Part shown: positions 25,600-32,360 of the stretch, piece by piece
Numbering within the stretch: position 1 is the first letter of the stretch
Layout of the letters: each line of letters opens with the position of its first letter
Origin: Candidatus Saccharibacteria bacterium
GTDB taxonomy: Bacteria; Patescibacteriota; Saccharimonadia; Saccharimonadales; Saccharimonadaceae
Assembly: GCA_016789455.1 (NCBI GenBank)
Contig: JAEUQU010000002.1
Location: 310,001-374,000, forward strand
Reading direction: 5' to 3'
Length of the DNA stretch: 64,000 nt
The notes under the pieces: generated by a model
Databases searched by the model: none
What the model saw: the letters and a program-made list of their open reading frames with translations, nothing else
What the model was told of the DNA's origin: nothing
Program-made: the position numbers and the translations under genes

Positions 25600-26154
25600 T
25601 CACGCGGCGCGTCCGTCCTGGACGCGCTGGCGGCAGAGATCGGCGATCTCCTGGTGGCTGACCATCAGCAGGCGCAGTGCCGTCTCGGTGTGGCTGCCCT
25701 GCTGTTGGACGGGCGTCCAGAAGTGCGTCTGCCGCGCGAGTAGTTCGTACAGGTTGCCCCGTACGAGCGCCCAGAGGCTGAACAGGCGGATGTTCTGGTG
25801 GTGCTTGTCCAGGCTGTCTACCTGGACGTCGATCAGCCCGACGTTGGCGCCGGCCGCCGTGGCAGCAGTCAGGAGGCGTGTGACCTCTTTCTCTGCGGCG
25901 CCGCCGGCGTCGATGTGGCGCAGCGTGTTCTCTTGCCAGCGCTGCAGGTCGGCCGAGAGCAGCTTGCGCACCCGATTGGCCGCGGCCAGGTGCCAGTGCA
26001 GCACGCGGTTGCGTCGGCGGACGCGGCCCAGGGCCCGCTCGTAGGCCGCCGCGGCCTGAGCGGCGGCGGCAGCCAGGGCGAGGAGGGCGTCGTCCGGGGT
26101 GGGTGGGGTGGTGTCCTCTGTGATGTCGGCGGCCTCCGGATCGTCGGTGCTCAT
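25600..26154 (-). CDS. Unknown helical protein, member 2 of the paralogue family
   Basis: The protein has 184 residues. An AAGGAG site precedes two adjacent ATG codons at 26157 and 26154; spacing favours 26154, where the start overlaps the upstream stop (TGATG), indicating translational coupling. Acidic N-terminal region (residues 1-25), Ala-rich helix, then VRRRNRVLHWHLAAANRVRKLL, AATAAGANVGLIDVQV, LFSLWALVRGNLYELL and HFWTPV. These align with the corresponding segments of its two neighbours. No known domain. Confidence 0.65.
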   Translation of the reverse strand: MSTDDPEAADITEDTTPPTPDDALLALAAAAAQAAAAYERALGRVRRRNRVLHWHLAAANRVRKLLSADLQRWQENTLRHIDAGGAAEKEVTRLLTAATAAGANVGLIDVQVDSLDKHHQNIRLFSLWALVRGNLYELLARQTHFWTPVQQQGSHTETALRLLMVSHQEIADLCRQRVQDGRAA

Positions 26155-26747
26155 CATGCTCCTTCCCGGTCGCCCCGCGCCTGGCGGCGCAGCGCGTCAC
26201 GCAGGGTGTACAGGTGGCCGCTCAGGCGCAGCAGCCGGTCGGCTTCATCCTTGGAATCGGCCAGTAGCGGTTGCCACTGGGCCTGCAGTTGCCGCAGGAC
26301 GGCAAGCAGGCCGGAGCGCACCAGCGTCCACTGTTCGGGCTGGTCACCGTAGCCCTGCAGGCGGGTGATGACGTCCATCTGTCCCCGCACTGCCGTGACG
26401 TTGGCGCCTTGCTCTTCGGCCGTACCGATCATGTCGGCGATGGATACGGTCGCGGCACGGGCACTCTCCTCGGCGCCGGAGACCGCGGTCGACCGGCGCT
26501 GCTCAGCCCGGTTGAGCAGGCGGATCAGCTTGTCCAGCCAGTGTAGCCGGCGCTCAATGCTCCGGGTGCGGCGGTCGTACAGCTGGCGCAGCAACAGGTA
26601 GCCCGCAGCTGCGCGGGCGGCACTGTCACCGGCCACCAGCAGGGCGGCGCCGGCGGCGGAGAGGGCATCGGGCCAGAGTTCTCTGGCGTCCTCGGCCGGT
26701 ACCGTGCCGGCTGGGGCGTCGGTGGCGGGGGTGTCGGGGTCTGACAT
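26154..26747 (-). CDS. Unknown helical protein, member 1 of the paralogue family
   Basis: The protein has 197 residues from ATG 26747, preceded by CGGGAG. The acidic Pro/Ala-rich N-terminus (residues 1-30) is likely flexible. The helical part carries RRTRSIERRLHWLDKLIRLLNR, AEEQGANVTAVRGQM, WTLVRSGLLAVLRQLQAQWQP. These match the same segments of the two following genes, so the three arose by tandem duplication. No signal peptide. A promoter with TATTAT lies at 26798-26803. Confidence 0.65.
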   Translation of the reverse strand: MSDPDTPATDAPAGTVPAEDARELWPDALSAAGAALLVAGDSAARAAAGYLLLRQLYDRRTRSIERRLHWLDKLIRLLNRAEQRRSTAVSGAEESARAATVSIADMIGTAEEQGANVTAVRGQMDVITRLQGYGDQPEQWTLVRSGLLAVLRQLQAQWQPLLADSKDEADRLLRLSGHLYTLRDALRRQARGDREGA

Positions 26748-26791
26748 TGGTACTCCCGTTTGTTGGGCCATGGGTATGGCGTGGGTGTAAC

Positions 26792-26806
26792 TTGTATATA
26801 ATACAA
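26792..26806 (-). promoter_or_regulatory. Promoter region of the helical-protein array with near-palindrome
   Basis: TTGTATATAATACAA is a near-perfect palindrome that includes, on the minus strand, the -10 candidate TATTAT (26803-26798). The palindrome could be an operator. Confidence 0.4.
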
Positions 26807-26877
26807 TTATTTCATTAAAATTCAATGTTTTGAGGTGGGGCGGATTATTGATGGTGCTTGAGTGTGTAGGCCTGTGG

Positions 26878-26883
26878 TATGCT
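26878..26883 (+). promoter_or_regulatory. -10 box, leaderless start of the Cys-membrane array
   Basis: GGTATGCT with six bases before ATG 26890. Confidence 0.5.
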
Positions 26884-26889
26884 ACGCGC

Positions 26890-27258
26890 ATGAGCAAACG
26901 GAAACCTCGGCGTAAGGGTAAAGAACTGAAGTGGTATCATGTGCGGGCTGGGCTGCTGGCGCGGCTGATTACGCGCAAGGTGAGCAGGGACTTCAAAAGC
27001 GTTAATTGGAAGGATGTGGGGACGTTTTGTGCGATTGTGTATGTGGTGTCGCTGTTTGTTCCATTTATCGGGCCATACACCCAATTTCCTGTGTATATAG
27101 TAATATGTGGCGGCATGCCTGTGGCAACGAGCACTATAGCTGGACGGGTGTATTATCCGCCTGGAAGTCCGGTGTATAAAGTTACTCCGTTCAATGGGCC
27201 GTACTTCTGTGATGAACAAAGTGCTAAAAGCGCAGGGTATCCGTCTCATCAATATTAA
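26890..27258 (+). CDS. Small membrane-anchored Cys protein, array member 1
   Basis: The protein has 122 residues. Basic N-terminal region (KRKPRRKGKELKWYHVRAG), one membrane helix (VGTFCAIVYVVSLFVPFIG, about 50-68), and an outside domain of about 50 residues with two conserved Cys. Family signature, shared with three neighbours: P(V/L)-x-x-x-x-CGG-x-P, then A-T/S, then YYPPGSPVY, then YFCDEQSA. The two Cys (CGG and FCDE) probably form a disulfide. Function is unknown. Composition is AT-rich relative to the preceding array. Confidence 0.65.
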   Translation: MSKRKPRRKGKELKWYHVRAGLLARLITRKVSRDFKSVNWKDVGTFCAIVYVVSLFVPFIGPYTQFPVYIVICGGMPVATSTIAGRVYYPPGSPVYKVTPFNGPYFCDEQSAKSAGYPSHQY

Positions 27259-27284
27259 TCGTATGATAGTGATACGTTACAGCC

Positions 27285-27593
27285 ATGACAAAAATATTAG
27301 AAAAGCCAAAGTACGTGAAGCGGGAAAATTTTGGAAGGAATCTTACGCTAACGATACTTGCGATAGCGATTGTATTGTATATATTGGCTTTAATAAATCC
27401 GTGGACTAACATTCAGGCACAATACCCATTACATTTTGTGAGATGTGGCGGACGTCCCGTCGTTGCTAGCACGATTACGCAAACTTACAGCATACCGAGT
27501 ACGCTGGGGCATGGCATTAGATTCTTCGATAACAGGTATTATTGCACGGAAGAGGAGGGGATAAGCCAAGGGTTCCGGAAAAGTGCATTTTAA
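27285..27593 (+). CDS. Small membrane-anchored Cys protein, array member 2
   Basis: The protein has 102 residues. Short basic N-terminus (KILEKPKYVKRENFG), membrane helix NLTLTILAIAIVLYILALI, then QYPLHFVRCGGRPVVAST, a linker and RYYCTEEEG. It matches the signature RCGGxP ... YYCTEE of the other array members. The ATG is at 27285 with a possible leaderless box TACGTT six bases upstream. It lies 26 bases after member 1. Confidence 0.65.
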   Translation: MTKILEKPKYVKRENFGRNLTLTILAIAIVLYILALINPWTNIQAQYPLHFVRCGGRPVVASTITQTYSIPSTLGHGIRFFDNRYYCTEEEGISQGFRKSAF

Positions 27594-27605
27594 GGAGCGC
27601 GATGC

Positions 27606-27914
27606 ATGAAAGATTCACATTTAAAGCCGGGCTATACAAAAAGAGGGCATTTTGGCTGAAACCTAACACTTACGATAATTAGTTTTACGGTTGGCGTTTA
27701 TATTCTGGCGTTGCTCATACCATATACACGCATGAAGGCTCAGTATCCTCTGCAGCTTATGCGGTGCGGCAAGCAGCCAATTATCGCGAGCCGGTATACG
27801 AATGAGTACTACCTTCCTGGCAACAGTCAATATAGTCCAGATTTTCTCACCAGCGAGTATTACTGCACAGAGGAAGATGCACGTGCGGCAAACTATAACC
27901 CTGCTAGTTTTTAG
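27606..27914 (+). pseudogene. Array member 3, interrupted by an in-frame TGA
   Basis: Starting at ATG 27606 (AAGGAG upstream), the frame reads MKDSHLKPGYTKRGHFG, then TGA at 27657-27659, then NLTLTIISFTVGVYILALL and QYPLQLMRCGKQPIIAS ... YYLPGNSQY ... YYCTEEDARA, ending at 27914. Segments before and after the stop align in one frame with member 2 (GRNLTLTI versus G-stop-NLTLTI), so a single codon change (Arg position to TGA) explains the break. The rest, including both Cys motifs, is well preserved, so the mutation may be recent or read through. Confidence 0.75.
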
Positions 27915-27953
27915 TGTGAGAAGTACGTGCCACATATGTAGCAATGCGGATGG

Positions 27954-27959
27954 TATATT
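27954..27959 (+). promoter_or_regulatory. -10 box, leaderless start of the 27966 gene
   Basis: GGTATATT with six bases before ATG 27966. Confidence 0.5.
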
Positions 27960-27965
27960 AAACAT

Positions 27966-28658
27966 ATGAAAAAACAAGCTCGTAAGCAACTCCCTGGCTT
28001 TTTTGTCAAGCACCGCAGGCGACTGACAGCTCTTGTGGTCGTGGTTGTGCTTGTGGTAAGCGGGTATCTAGCTATTGTGTGGCTCGATAACAAGTATGGG
28101 CCACAAATAAAGGAAAACCATAAAGGCAAGACCGTAGCCGATACCATGGAAGCGGTAACACGGTATAGCATGAGAGGGCGTGTATATACTCAAGGTATTG
28201 TTGATAAGGGTTGTCAAAAGATTAAGCATAAAATGAGCAGTCCCATTCGTTGCACAATTGCTGCACGCAATTTCTACATCGGCAAGGGCAACCCTGTCTT
28301 GCCAATGGACACGCTAATGAAAGAGCTGAGAGCTGATTACTGGATTCACTACGATGGAAGGGGAAACCCTACTATGGATTTGGATTTTTTCAGAGGTAAA
28401 GTTAATGATAAAATACGGCTTCATAACCTGGATAGAAGCTATAAGTTGGAGCTATCATTTTATTCTGCCACCGGCGCAAAAAGCACTATACTCAATGAAG
28501 TGTTGGGCGCTGAAACCTTACTCACCCTGGAGGCCGATGAGTATGTGTATGGTTTTTCTACAGAAACGGACTACTGGCAGTGTTCTGAAGGAGATATGCT
28601 TCACCCTAATCCGGAGTGTCCGGATCCTCCCTTTGATACTAAGATGCGAGAGATGTGA
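27966..28658 (+). CDS. Unknown protein with N-terminal membrane anchor
   Basis: The protein has 230 residues. A strongly basic n-region (KKQARKQLPGFFVKHRRR) precedes one helix (LTALVVVVVLVVSGYLAIVWL). About 190 outside residues follow, with four Cys in two groups (GCQKIKHK...RCTIAARN and WQCSEGDML...ECPDPP). No family is recognised. It lies inside the array of Cys-containing small membrane proteins but lacks the CGGxP signature, so it may be a partner rather than a paralogue. Confidence 0.6.
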   Translation: MKKQARKQLPGFFVKHRRRLTALVVVVVLVVSGYLAIVWLDNKYGPQIKENHKGKTVADTMEAVTRYSMRGRVYTQGIVDKGCQKIKHKMSSPIRCTIAARNFYIGKGNPVLPMDTLMKELRADYWIHYDGRGNPTMDLDFFRGKVNDKIRLHNLDRSYKLELSFYSATGAKSTILNEVLGAETLLTLEADEYVYGFSTETDYWQCSEGDMLHPNPECPDPPFDTKMREM

Positions 28659-28807
28659 GGCTTGTAAGCTACGCATATGCCTCACAATAATCTATCCAGC
28701 AAAACTGTTGTACAGAGCAAGGGGCACGGAGCCACGGATTAAGGCCGTCTGAATATTAGTACCCTGAATTGCTATATGGGTTAATCCCTTAATCTATAAA
28801 GTCGTGT

Positions 28808-28813
28808 TATGCT
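28808..28813 (+). promoter_or_regulatory. -10 box, leaderless start of array member 4
   Basis: TATGCT with six bases before ATG 28820, the same box and spacing as member 1. Confidence 0.5.
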
Positions 28814-28819
28814 ATCGGC

Positions 28820-29260
28820 ATGGCCAAGCTATCAACTACACGTAAGAATGTAACAAAAAACGGAGTCAATAAAAGACGACTACCCGAAACAAACCACACA
28901 AAGTCGCAAGACTTGAAGTGGTACGATGTACGTATTGGAACTTTCTTGCAGCTGATAGCCAGCTTCGCTGCCAAGGTGGGCGCACGGGTTAACTGGAAAA
29001 ACGTGGCAATTGTTTCTGTTTTCTTATACATCGTATCTTTATTCACTCCTGCAATCTGGCCCTTCAGCCATTACCCGTTGCACATGCTTCGATGTGGCGG
29101 CCTGCCTGTCACTGCGACTTCGTTTAAGAAACTCACTTATTATTTGCCGGGAGATTCTGGCTATGGCCCGAGCATGCTGACCAGTGCGTTTTATTGCACG
29201 GAGCGGCAGGCCACTGATGATGGTGCCGTAAGGGCATACACATCTATTCCGCGGCCATAA
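28820..29260 (+). CDS. Small membrane-anchored Cys protein, array member 4
   Basis: The protein has 146 residues. A long basic N-terminus is followed by DLKWYDVRIGTFLQLIAS and VNWKNVAIVSVFLYIVSLFTP. These closely parallel member 1 (ELKWYHVRAG, VNWKDVGTFCAIVYVVSLF). The outside part has HYPLHMLRCGGLPVTATS, YYLPGDSGYGP and FYCTERQA. The 160 bases before it hold no convincing gene. The gene converges on the SGNH hydrolase. Confidence 0.65.
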   Translation: MAKLSTTRKNVTKNGVNKRRLPETNHTKSQDLKWYDVRIGTFLQLIASFAAKVGARVNWKNVAIVSVFLYIVSLFTPAIWPFSHYPLHMLRCGGLPVTATSFKKLTYYLPGDSGYGPSMLTSAFYCTERQATDDGAVRAYTSIPRP

Positions 29261-29284
29261 CGAATGTTTACCTAATTAGAAATA

Positions 29285-29316
29285 GGGGCGGCACGACTTC
29301 GTTGTCGCGCCACCCC
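29285..29316 (-). terminator. Terminator of the SGNH hydrolase gene
   Basis: On the minus strand GGGGTGGCGCGAC pairs over 13 positions with GTCGTGCCGCCCC, using two G-U pairs. The plus strand would have mismatches at those positions, so it works best for the minus-strand gene. Confidence 0.65.
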
Positions 29317-29342
29317 CATGCTCTCAGCCAGAGTGTGGTTTC

Positions 29343-31568
29343 CTAGTTCATTCTACTCCTGATCAATTCGTAGTATGCTTTCTGTCCGTTGATGTTCGGA
29401 TGAAACGAGTACTCGTCGTCTGGATTGAGTATCGACCCGTCCGGGGACAGCACTAGCCCATGGAAGAACGCGTCACCGTCACAAATCTCGTGCCCGATAA
29501 ATGGGGAACCCGTGCCAGTAGGGTTGATAAATTCTATCCTACCGACAATAGCTGGATTGTCACTTTCGAGCGCCGTCACAGTAGTTTGAGCGGCCGTGTT
29601 GAGATCTTGAATGAAACTTCTCGCTGCAGACCTTTCATTGGCGGAAAGGTACGAGCAGTACAGAGGTGCATTCGGTTCGGTGGTGACCGCGACTACATGC
29701 GGATAGCCAACGACATACAGCTTCGCGTTACTCGCTTGGGTGAGCAGCGTGGTGTACACCGTCCTGAGCCGAGACTTAAGCTCTCCGTTGATGAATGCAT
29801 CGGACGCCCTGAACTCTTGGGAGTTTACATCGCATCCGGCATCAACACCAGGTAGCACGCACTTTTTGATGAACTCAGTGAGTCCGGCATCGTTGCCGCC
29901 TGCACTCACAGTCATAACATCAGTGCTTGCAGAAAGCGTTTTGTGCTGCAGCTCCAGTCCGTAGTGCGGACTACGCTCGGGCCGGGTATCTGCAATGTCA
30001 TCCGTGACAGCGCCGCCACACGCCTTGAACTTTCCTTGCCCAAGAACCAACGGCAATGTCGGGTCTTGGTCGAGGAGGTGCGGGTACGCGACAGAACTAC
30101 GGTGGCAGCCGTCGCCGTCAGGGTGAGCGTCTTCTCCCAGCTCAGTGCCGGGTTCAAACGGCGGATTCCCCTCTCCAGAAGAGAACGAATCCCCCAACGC
30201 CACATACTCCAACGCCTCCGGAGCAGCCGGCTGGATGCCGACCCCCGCGTCTCGCGGGTAGTCCAGCCCAAGTCCGGCCCGGTCCGCCTTGTAGAGCGTG
30301 TTGCCGGAGCCCTCGTGCAGGACCACCTTGCCGGGCGCGAGCCCGACCACGACACTGGCGTCGTTGCCGTCTTCGCCCGCGAGGGCGGAGTGGCTGAACC
30401 AGATGGCGTCTCGCGTGCCGCTGGCGCCACTGACAAACTCCAACATCCGGCCTCGGCCGGTCTTGTTGTCGAAGTTCCAGTGGTACTCGCGGTCGATGAC
30501 GATGCTGCCGTTGTTGTCGACGCGCAGGTTGATGAAGCGCTCGATGCCCGTCACGGCGGGGTCGCCGCCCATGTAGAACTGGTACGGAGCGCTCCACTTG
30601 TTGGCGCCGCTGGCTTGCAGCGCCATGGCGAAGGCCGGTCCGTCGCCCGTTGCCTGTGGGTCGGGGCGGTAGACCGTCGCTACGCCGCCGTTGGGCGTCG
30701 CCTGGATGAGCGATGCTCCCGTACAGGACGGGAAATCGTGGTTCCAGGTCTGCCCGGCAGCGGTCACGCCCAGGACGCGGCTGCGCACCTCCGTCAGGAA
30801 GCAGCCGGGGTCAACCCCGTCCACCTGCTTGCGGTAGGCGTAGAACGCGTTGCCGGTTGCGCCGACGGTGACGGCGTCGAGCTCCTCACCCGCCAGGGCA
30901 CTGACGGACGTTGCGGGAGCCGATTCGCGGGCGAGCGTGTCGAAACGCTGGACGGCGTCGTTGCCGGCCACCGTCACGCCTGCCTCGGTCACGGACAGTG
31001 CAGTCAGGGATGGGTTCCCTGCAAGCGAGGCATTGCCGAGGATGCCCGACTGGTCGGCCACAAGCAGCTGTATGCGGCTGTCGCACTGACCCCGTGTACT
31101 GATGTCGCCGACCACATAGACACGTCCAGTGGCGTCGGCGGCAATGTTCTTGGGGGAGATGTTCGTACTGCCGGAGCAGCCGAACGTGACGGTGTGTGAC
31201 CAGAGGGTCGTGCCGCCGCGCAAGGCGACGACGCGAGCGCCCTCGCCGACGTCATCGGCCACAGTGTAGATGGTGTCGTCGGCCCCGACGGTAACGCCGC
31301 CCTCGAACATCGAGTAGTAGACGGGGTCGTCGTAGGTGGTGCCGAGTGAGCCATCCGCGTTGATGACCTGCATGACGGGCTGACCATTCCGCGTGCCGCC
31401 AACAAGCACCTTGCCGCTGGGCATGGTGACGCCCTGGGCAAAGTCGATGGTGAGCTGCGAGGGCCAGCCGGGTGGCTGGGCGGACGCGACCGGTGCGACG
31501 AGCACCATTGCGACGCTGGCGATCAGTACGGCGACGAACGCCGCGACTGACCGTCTGGGTTGAGACAC
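29343..31568 (-). CDS. Secreted SGNH/GDSL hydrolase with N-terminal propeller-like region
   Basis: The protein has 741 residues and starts at GTG 31568 with GGAGG nine bases upstream. Signal peptide: residues 1-31 (VAAFVAVLIASVAMVLVAPVASA). Residues 35-450 are repetitive beta segments of the kind seen in secreted beta-propellers. Residues 465-741 are an SGNH hydrolase of the SEST esterase type: YVALGDSFSSGEGN carries the nucleophile Ser, then a block with Gly and Asn (VSAGGNDAG), and a C-terminal DDEYSFHPNINGQ with the catalytic His. Cys pairs fit this secreted group. Substrate is likely an ester on lipid or cell-wall glycan. The actinobacterial-like layout and GC-rich codons suggest transfer from, or shared ecology with, Actinobacteria. 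Confidence 0.85.
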   Translation of the reverse strand: MSQPRRSVAAFVAVLIASVAMVLVAPVASAQPPGWPSQLTIDFAQGVTMPSGKVLVGGTRNGQPVMQVINADGSLGTTYDDPVYYSMFEGGVTVGADDTIYTVADDVGEGARVVALRGGTTLWSHTVTFGCSGSTNISPKNIAADATGRVYVVGDISTRGQCDSRIQLLVADQSGILGNASLAGNPSLTALSVTEAGVTVAGNDAVQRFDTLARESAPATSVSALAGEELDAVTVGATGNAFYAYRKQVDGVDPGCFLTEVRSRVLGVTAAGQTWNHDFPSCTGASLIQATPNGGVATVYRPDPQATGDGPAFAMALQASGANKWSAPYQFYMGGDPAVTGIERFINLRVDNNGSIVIDREYHWNFDNKTGRGRMLEFVSGASGTRDAIWFSHSALAGEDGNDASVVVGLAPGKVVLHEGSGNTLYKADRAGLGLDYPRDAGVGIQPAAPEALEYVALGDSFSSGEGNPPFEPGTELGEDAHPDGDGCHRSSVAYPHLLDQDPTLPLVLGQGKFKACGGAVTDDIADTRPERSPHYGLELQHKTLSASTDVMTVSAGGNDAGLTEFIKKCVLPGVDAGCDVNSQEFRASDAFINGELKSRLRTVYTTLLTQASNAKLYVVGYPHVVAVTTEPNAPLYCSYLSANERSAARSFIQDLNTAAQTTVTALESDNPAIVGRIEFINPTGTGSPFIGHEICDGDAFFHGLVLSPDGSILNPDDEYSFHPNINGQKAYYELIRSRMN

Positions 31569-31605
31569 GGTGTCTCAGCCTCCTGTCCGGGTGATGAAAA
31601 GAACA

Positions 31606-31627
31606 AGCCTCGCCTGGCGGCGGGGCT
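31606..31627 (-). promoter_or_regulatory. Leader hairpin upstream of the SGNH hydrolase
   Basis: On the minus strand AGCCCCGCC / GGCGAGGCT with loop GCCA is followed by TGTTCTTTT, about 40 bases before the GTG. It looks like a weak terminator inside the 5' leader, hence a possible attenuator. Confidence 0.4.
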
Positions 31628-31749
31628 CCTGTTTCATGTGTGCTGGCTGAAGAGCATAAGCTATAATACAACAAAATAGTAAAAATGCAATAGTACTGAA
31701 AGGTATGTAGCATCAGGTTGATGAAATATTAAATACCCATTAACTTAAA

Positions 31750-31778
31750 TTGACGGCAGTACAGGGGTGCCTCACAAT
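31750..31778 (+). promoter_or_regulatory. Full promoter, leaderless start of the 31788 gene
   Basis: TTGACG and CACAAT with exactly 17 bases between them and nine bases to ATG 31788. Confidence 0.6.
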
Positions 31779-31787
31779 GCATCTACC

Positions 31788-32087
31788 ATGACTATCACTG
31801 AAGGTGTTATTGTTGGAATGGTTGCCAATATACTCTATCAAGGCATTATCCTTAGTGATGAGTATGGGCGCGCCGGTCGCTGGCCCTGGAATCATCCAGG
31901 AAAGCAAATTCGAAAAGCATATTTTTTCTGTGGCTGCGTGCTAAAGGCAATGGTTGCAGGCTTTATAGTATGGGCATTAGTTAAGACGGAGCAAGTTAAC
32001 GGCATCGGTGGGGTTATTATCATCGCTCCAGTCGCCGATGAAGTGTTTAAGAAAATAGTAGCAAGCGGAAGGAGAACGGTTCGATGA
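31788..32087 (+). CDS. Small membrane protein of unknown function
   Basis: The protein has 99 residues from ATG 31788. Hydrophobic segments near residues 5-25 (GVIVGMVANILYQGIIL), 50-70 (CGCVLKAMVAGFIVWALV) and 76-90. No family is recognised. The stop overlaps the next start (ATGA), so it is coupled to 32084-32332. Confidence 0.5.
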   Translation: MTITEGVIVGMVANILYQGIILSDEYGRAGRWPWNHPGKQIRKAYFFCGCVLKAMVAGFIVWALVKTEQVNGIGGVIIIAPVADEVFKKIVASGRRTVR

Positions 32088-32332
32088 CTAAAAGTGCATT
32101 CATTAATGAAATTGCCACAGCGTTTTCTTGGACTTCAGCTTTGGCGTCCAGACAATATGCTGCACCCGACACGTTTTTGCAAAAGTTATTGTATGCTCTG
32201 AGCTACGATCAAGGAGCTATCGTCGAGCAGGAGCAGCATGCCGACAAGCTAAAAAGGGCCGATGATCGTAATACAGCCCGATTGCCAAAGCATGCTGTGC
32301 ATCGGGGAAGACCGCTTGATATGCGTCGATAA
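32084..32332 (+). CDS. Small soluble protein coupled to the preceding membrane protein
   Basis: The protein has 82 residues, ATGA overlap with the upstream gene. Helical N-terminal half and basic C-terminal half (HRGRPLDMRR). No recognised domain. The tight coupling suggests it works with the membrane protein. Confidence 0.5.
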   Translation: MTKSAFINEIATAFSWTSALASRQYAAPDTFLQKLLYALSYDQGAIVEQEQHADKLKRADDRNTARLPKHAVHRGRPLDMRR

Positions 32333-32360
32333 ATCACGATGCTGAGTGCTTAAGAAAGCT

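Noticed and set aside
27711..27914. A separate short gene starting with TTG at 27711
   Set aside because: The frame is the downstream part of array member 3; the start has no ribosome binding site and lies inside the conserved membrane helix.
27606..27914. Selenocysteine or alternative genetic code as explanation of the in-frame TGA
   Set aside because: The aligned position in the neighbour is Arg, not Cys, there is no downstream SECIS-like hairpin that I can see, and TGA ends many genes here. Read-through is not excluded.
29943..31199. 418-codon frame opposite the SGNH hydrolase gene
   Set aside because: It is antisense to a gene with signal peptide and catalytic motifs, is Arg/Val-rich with no domain, and arises from GC-rich codon structure.
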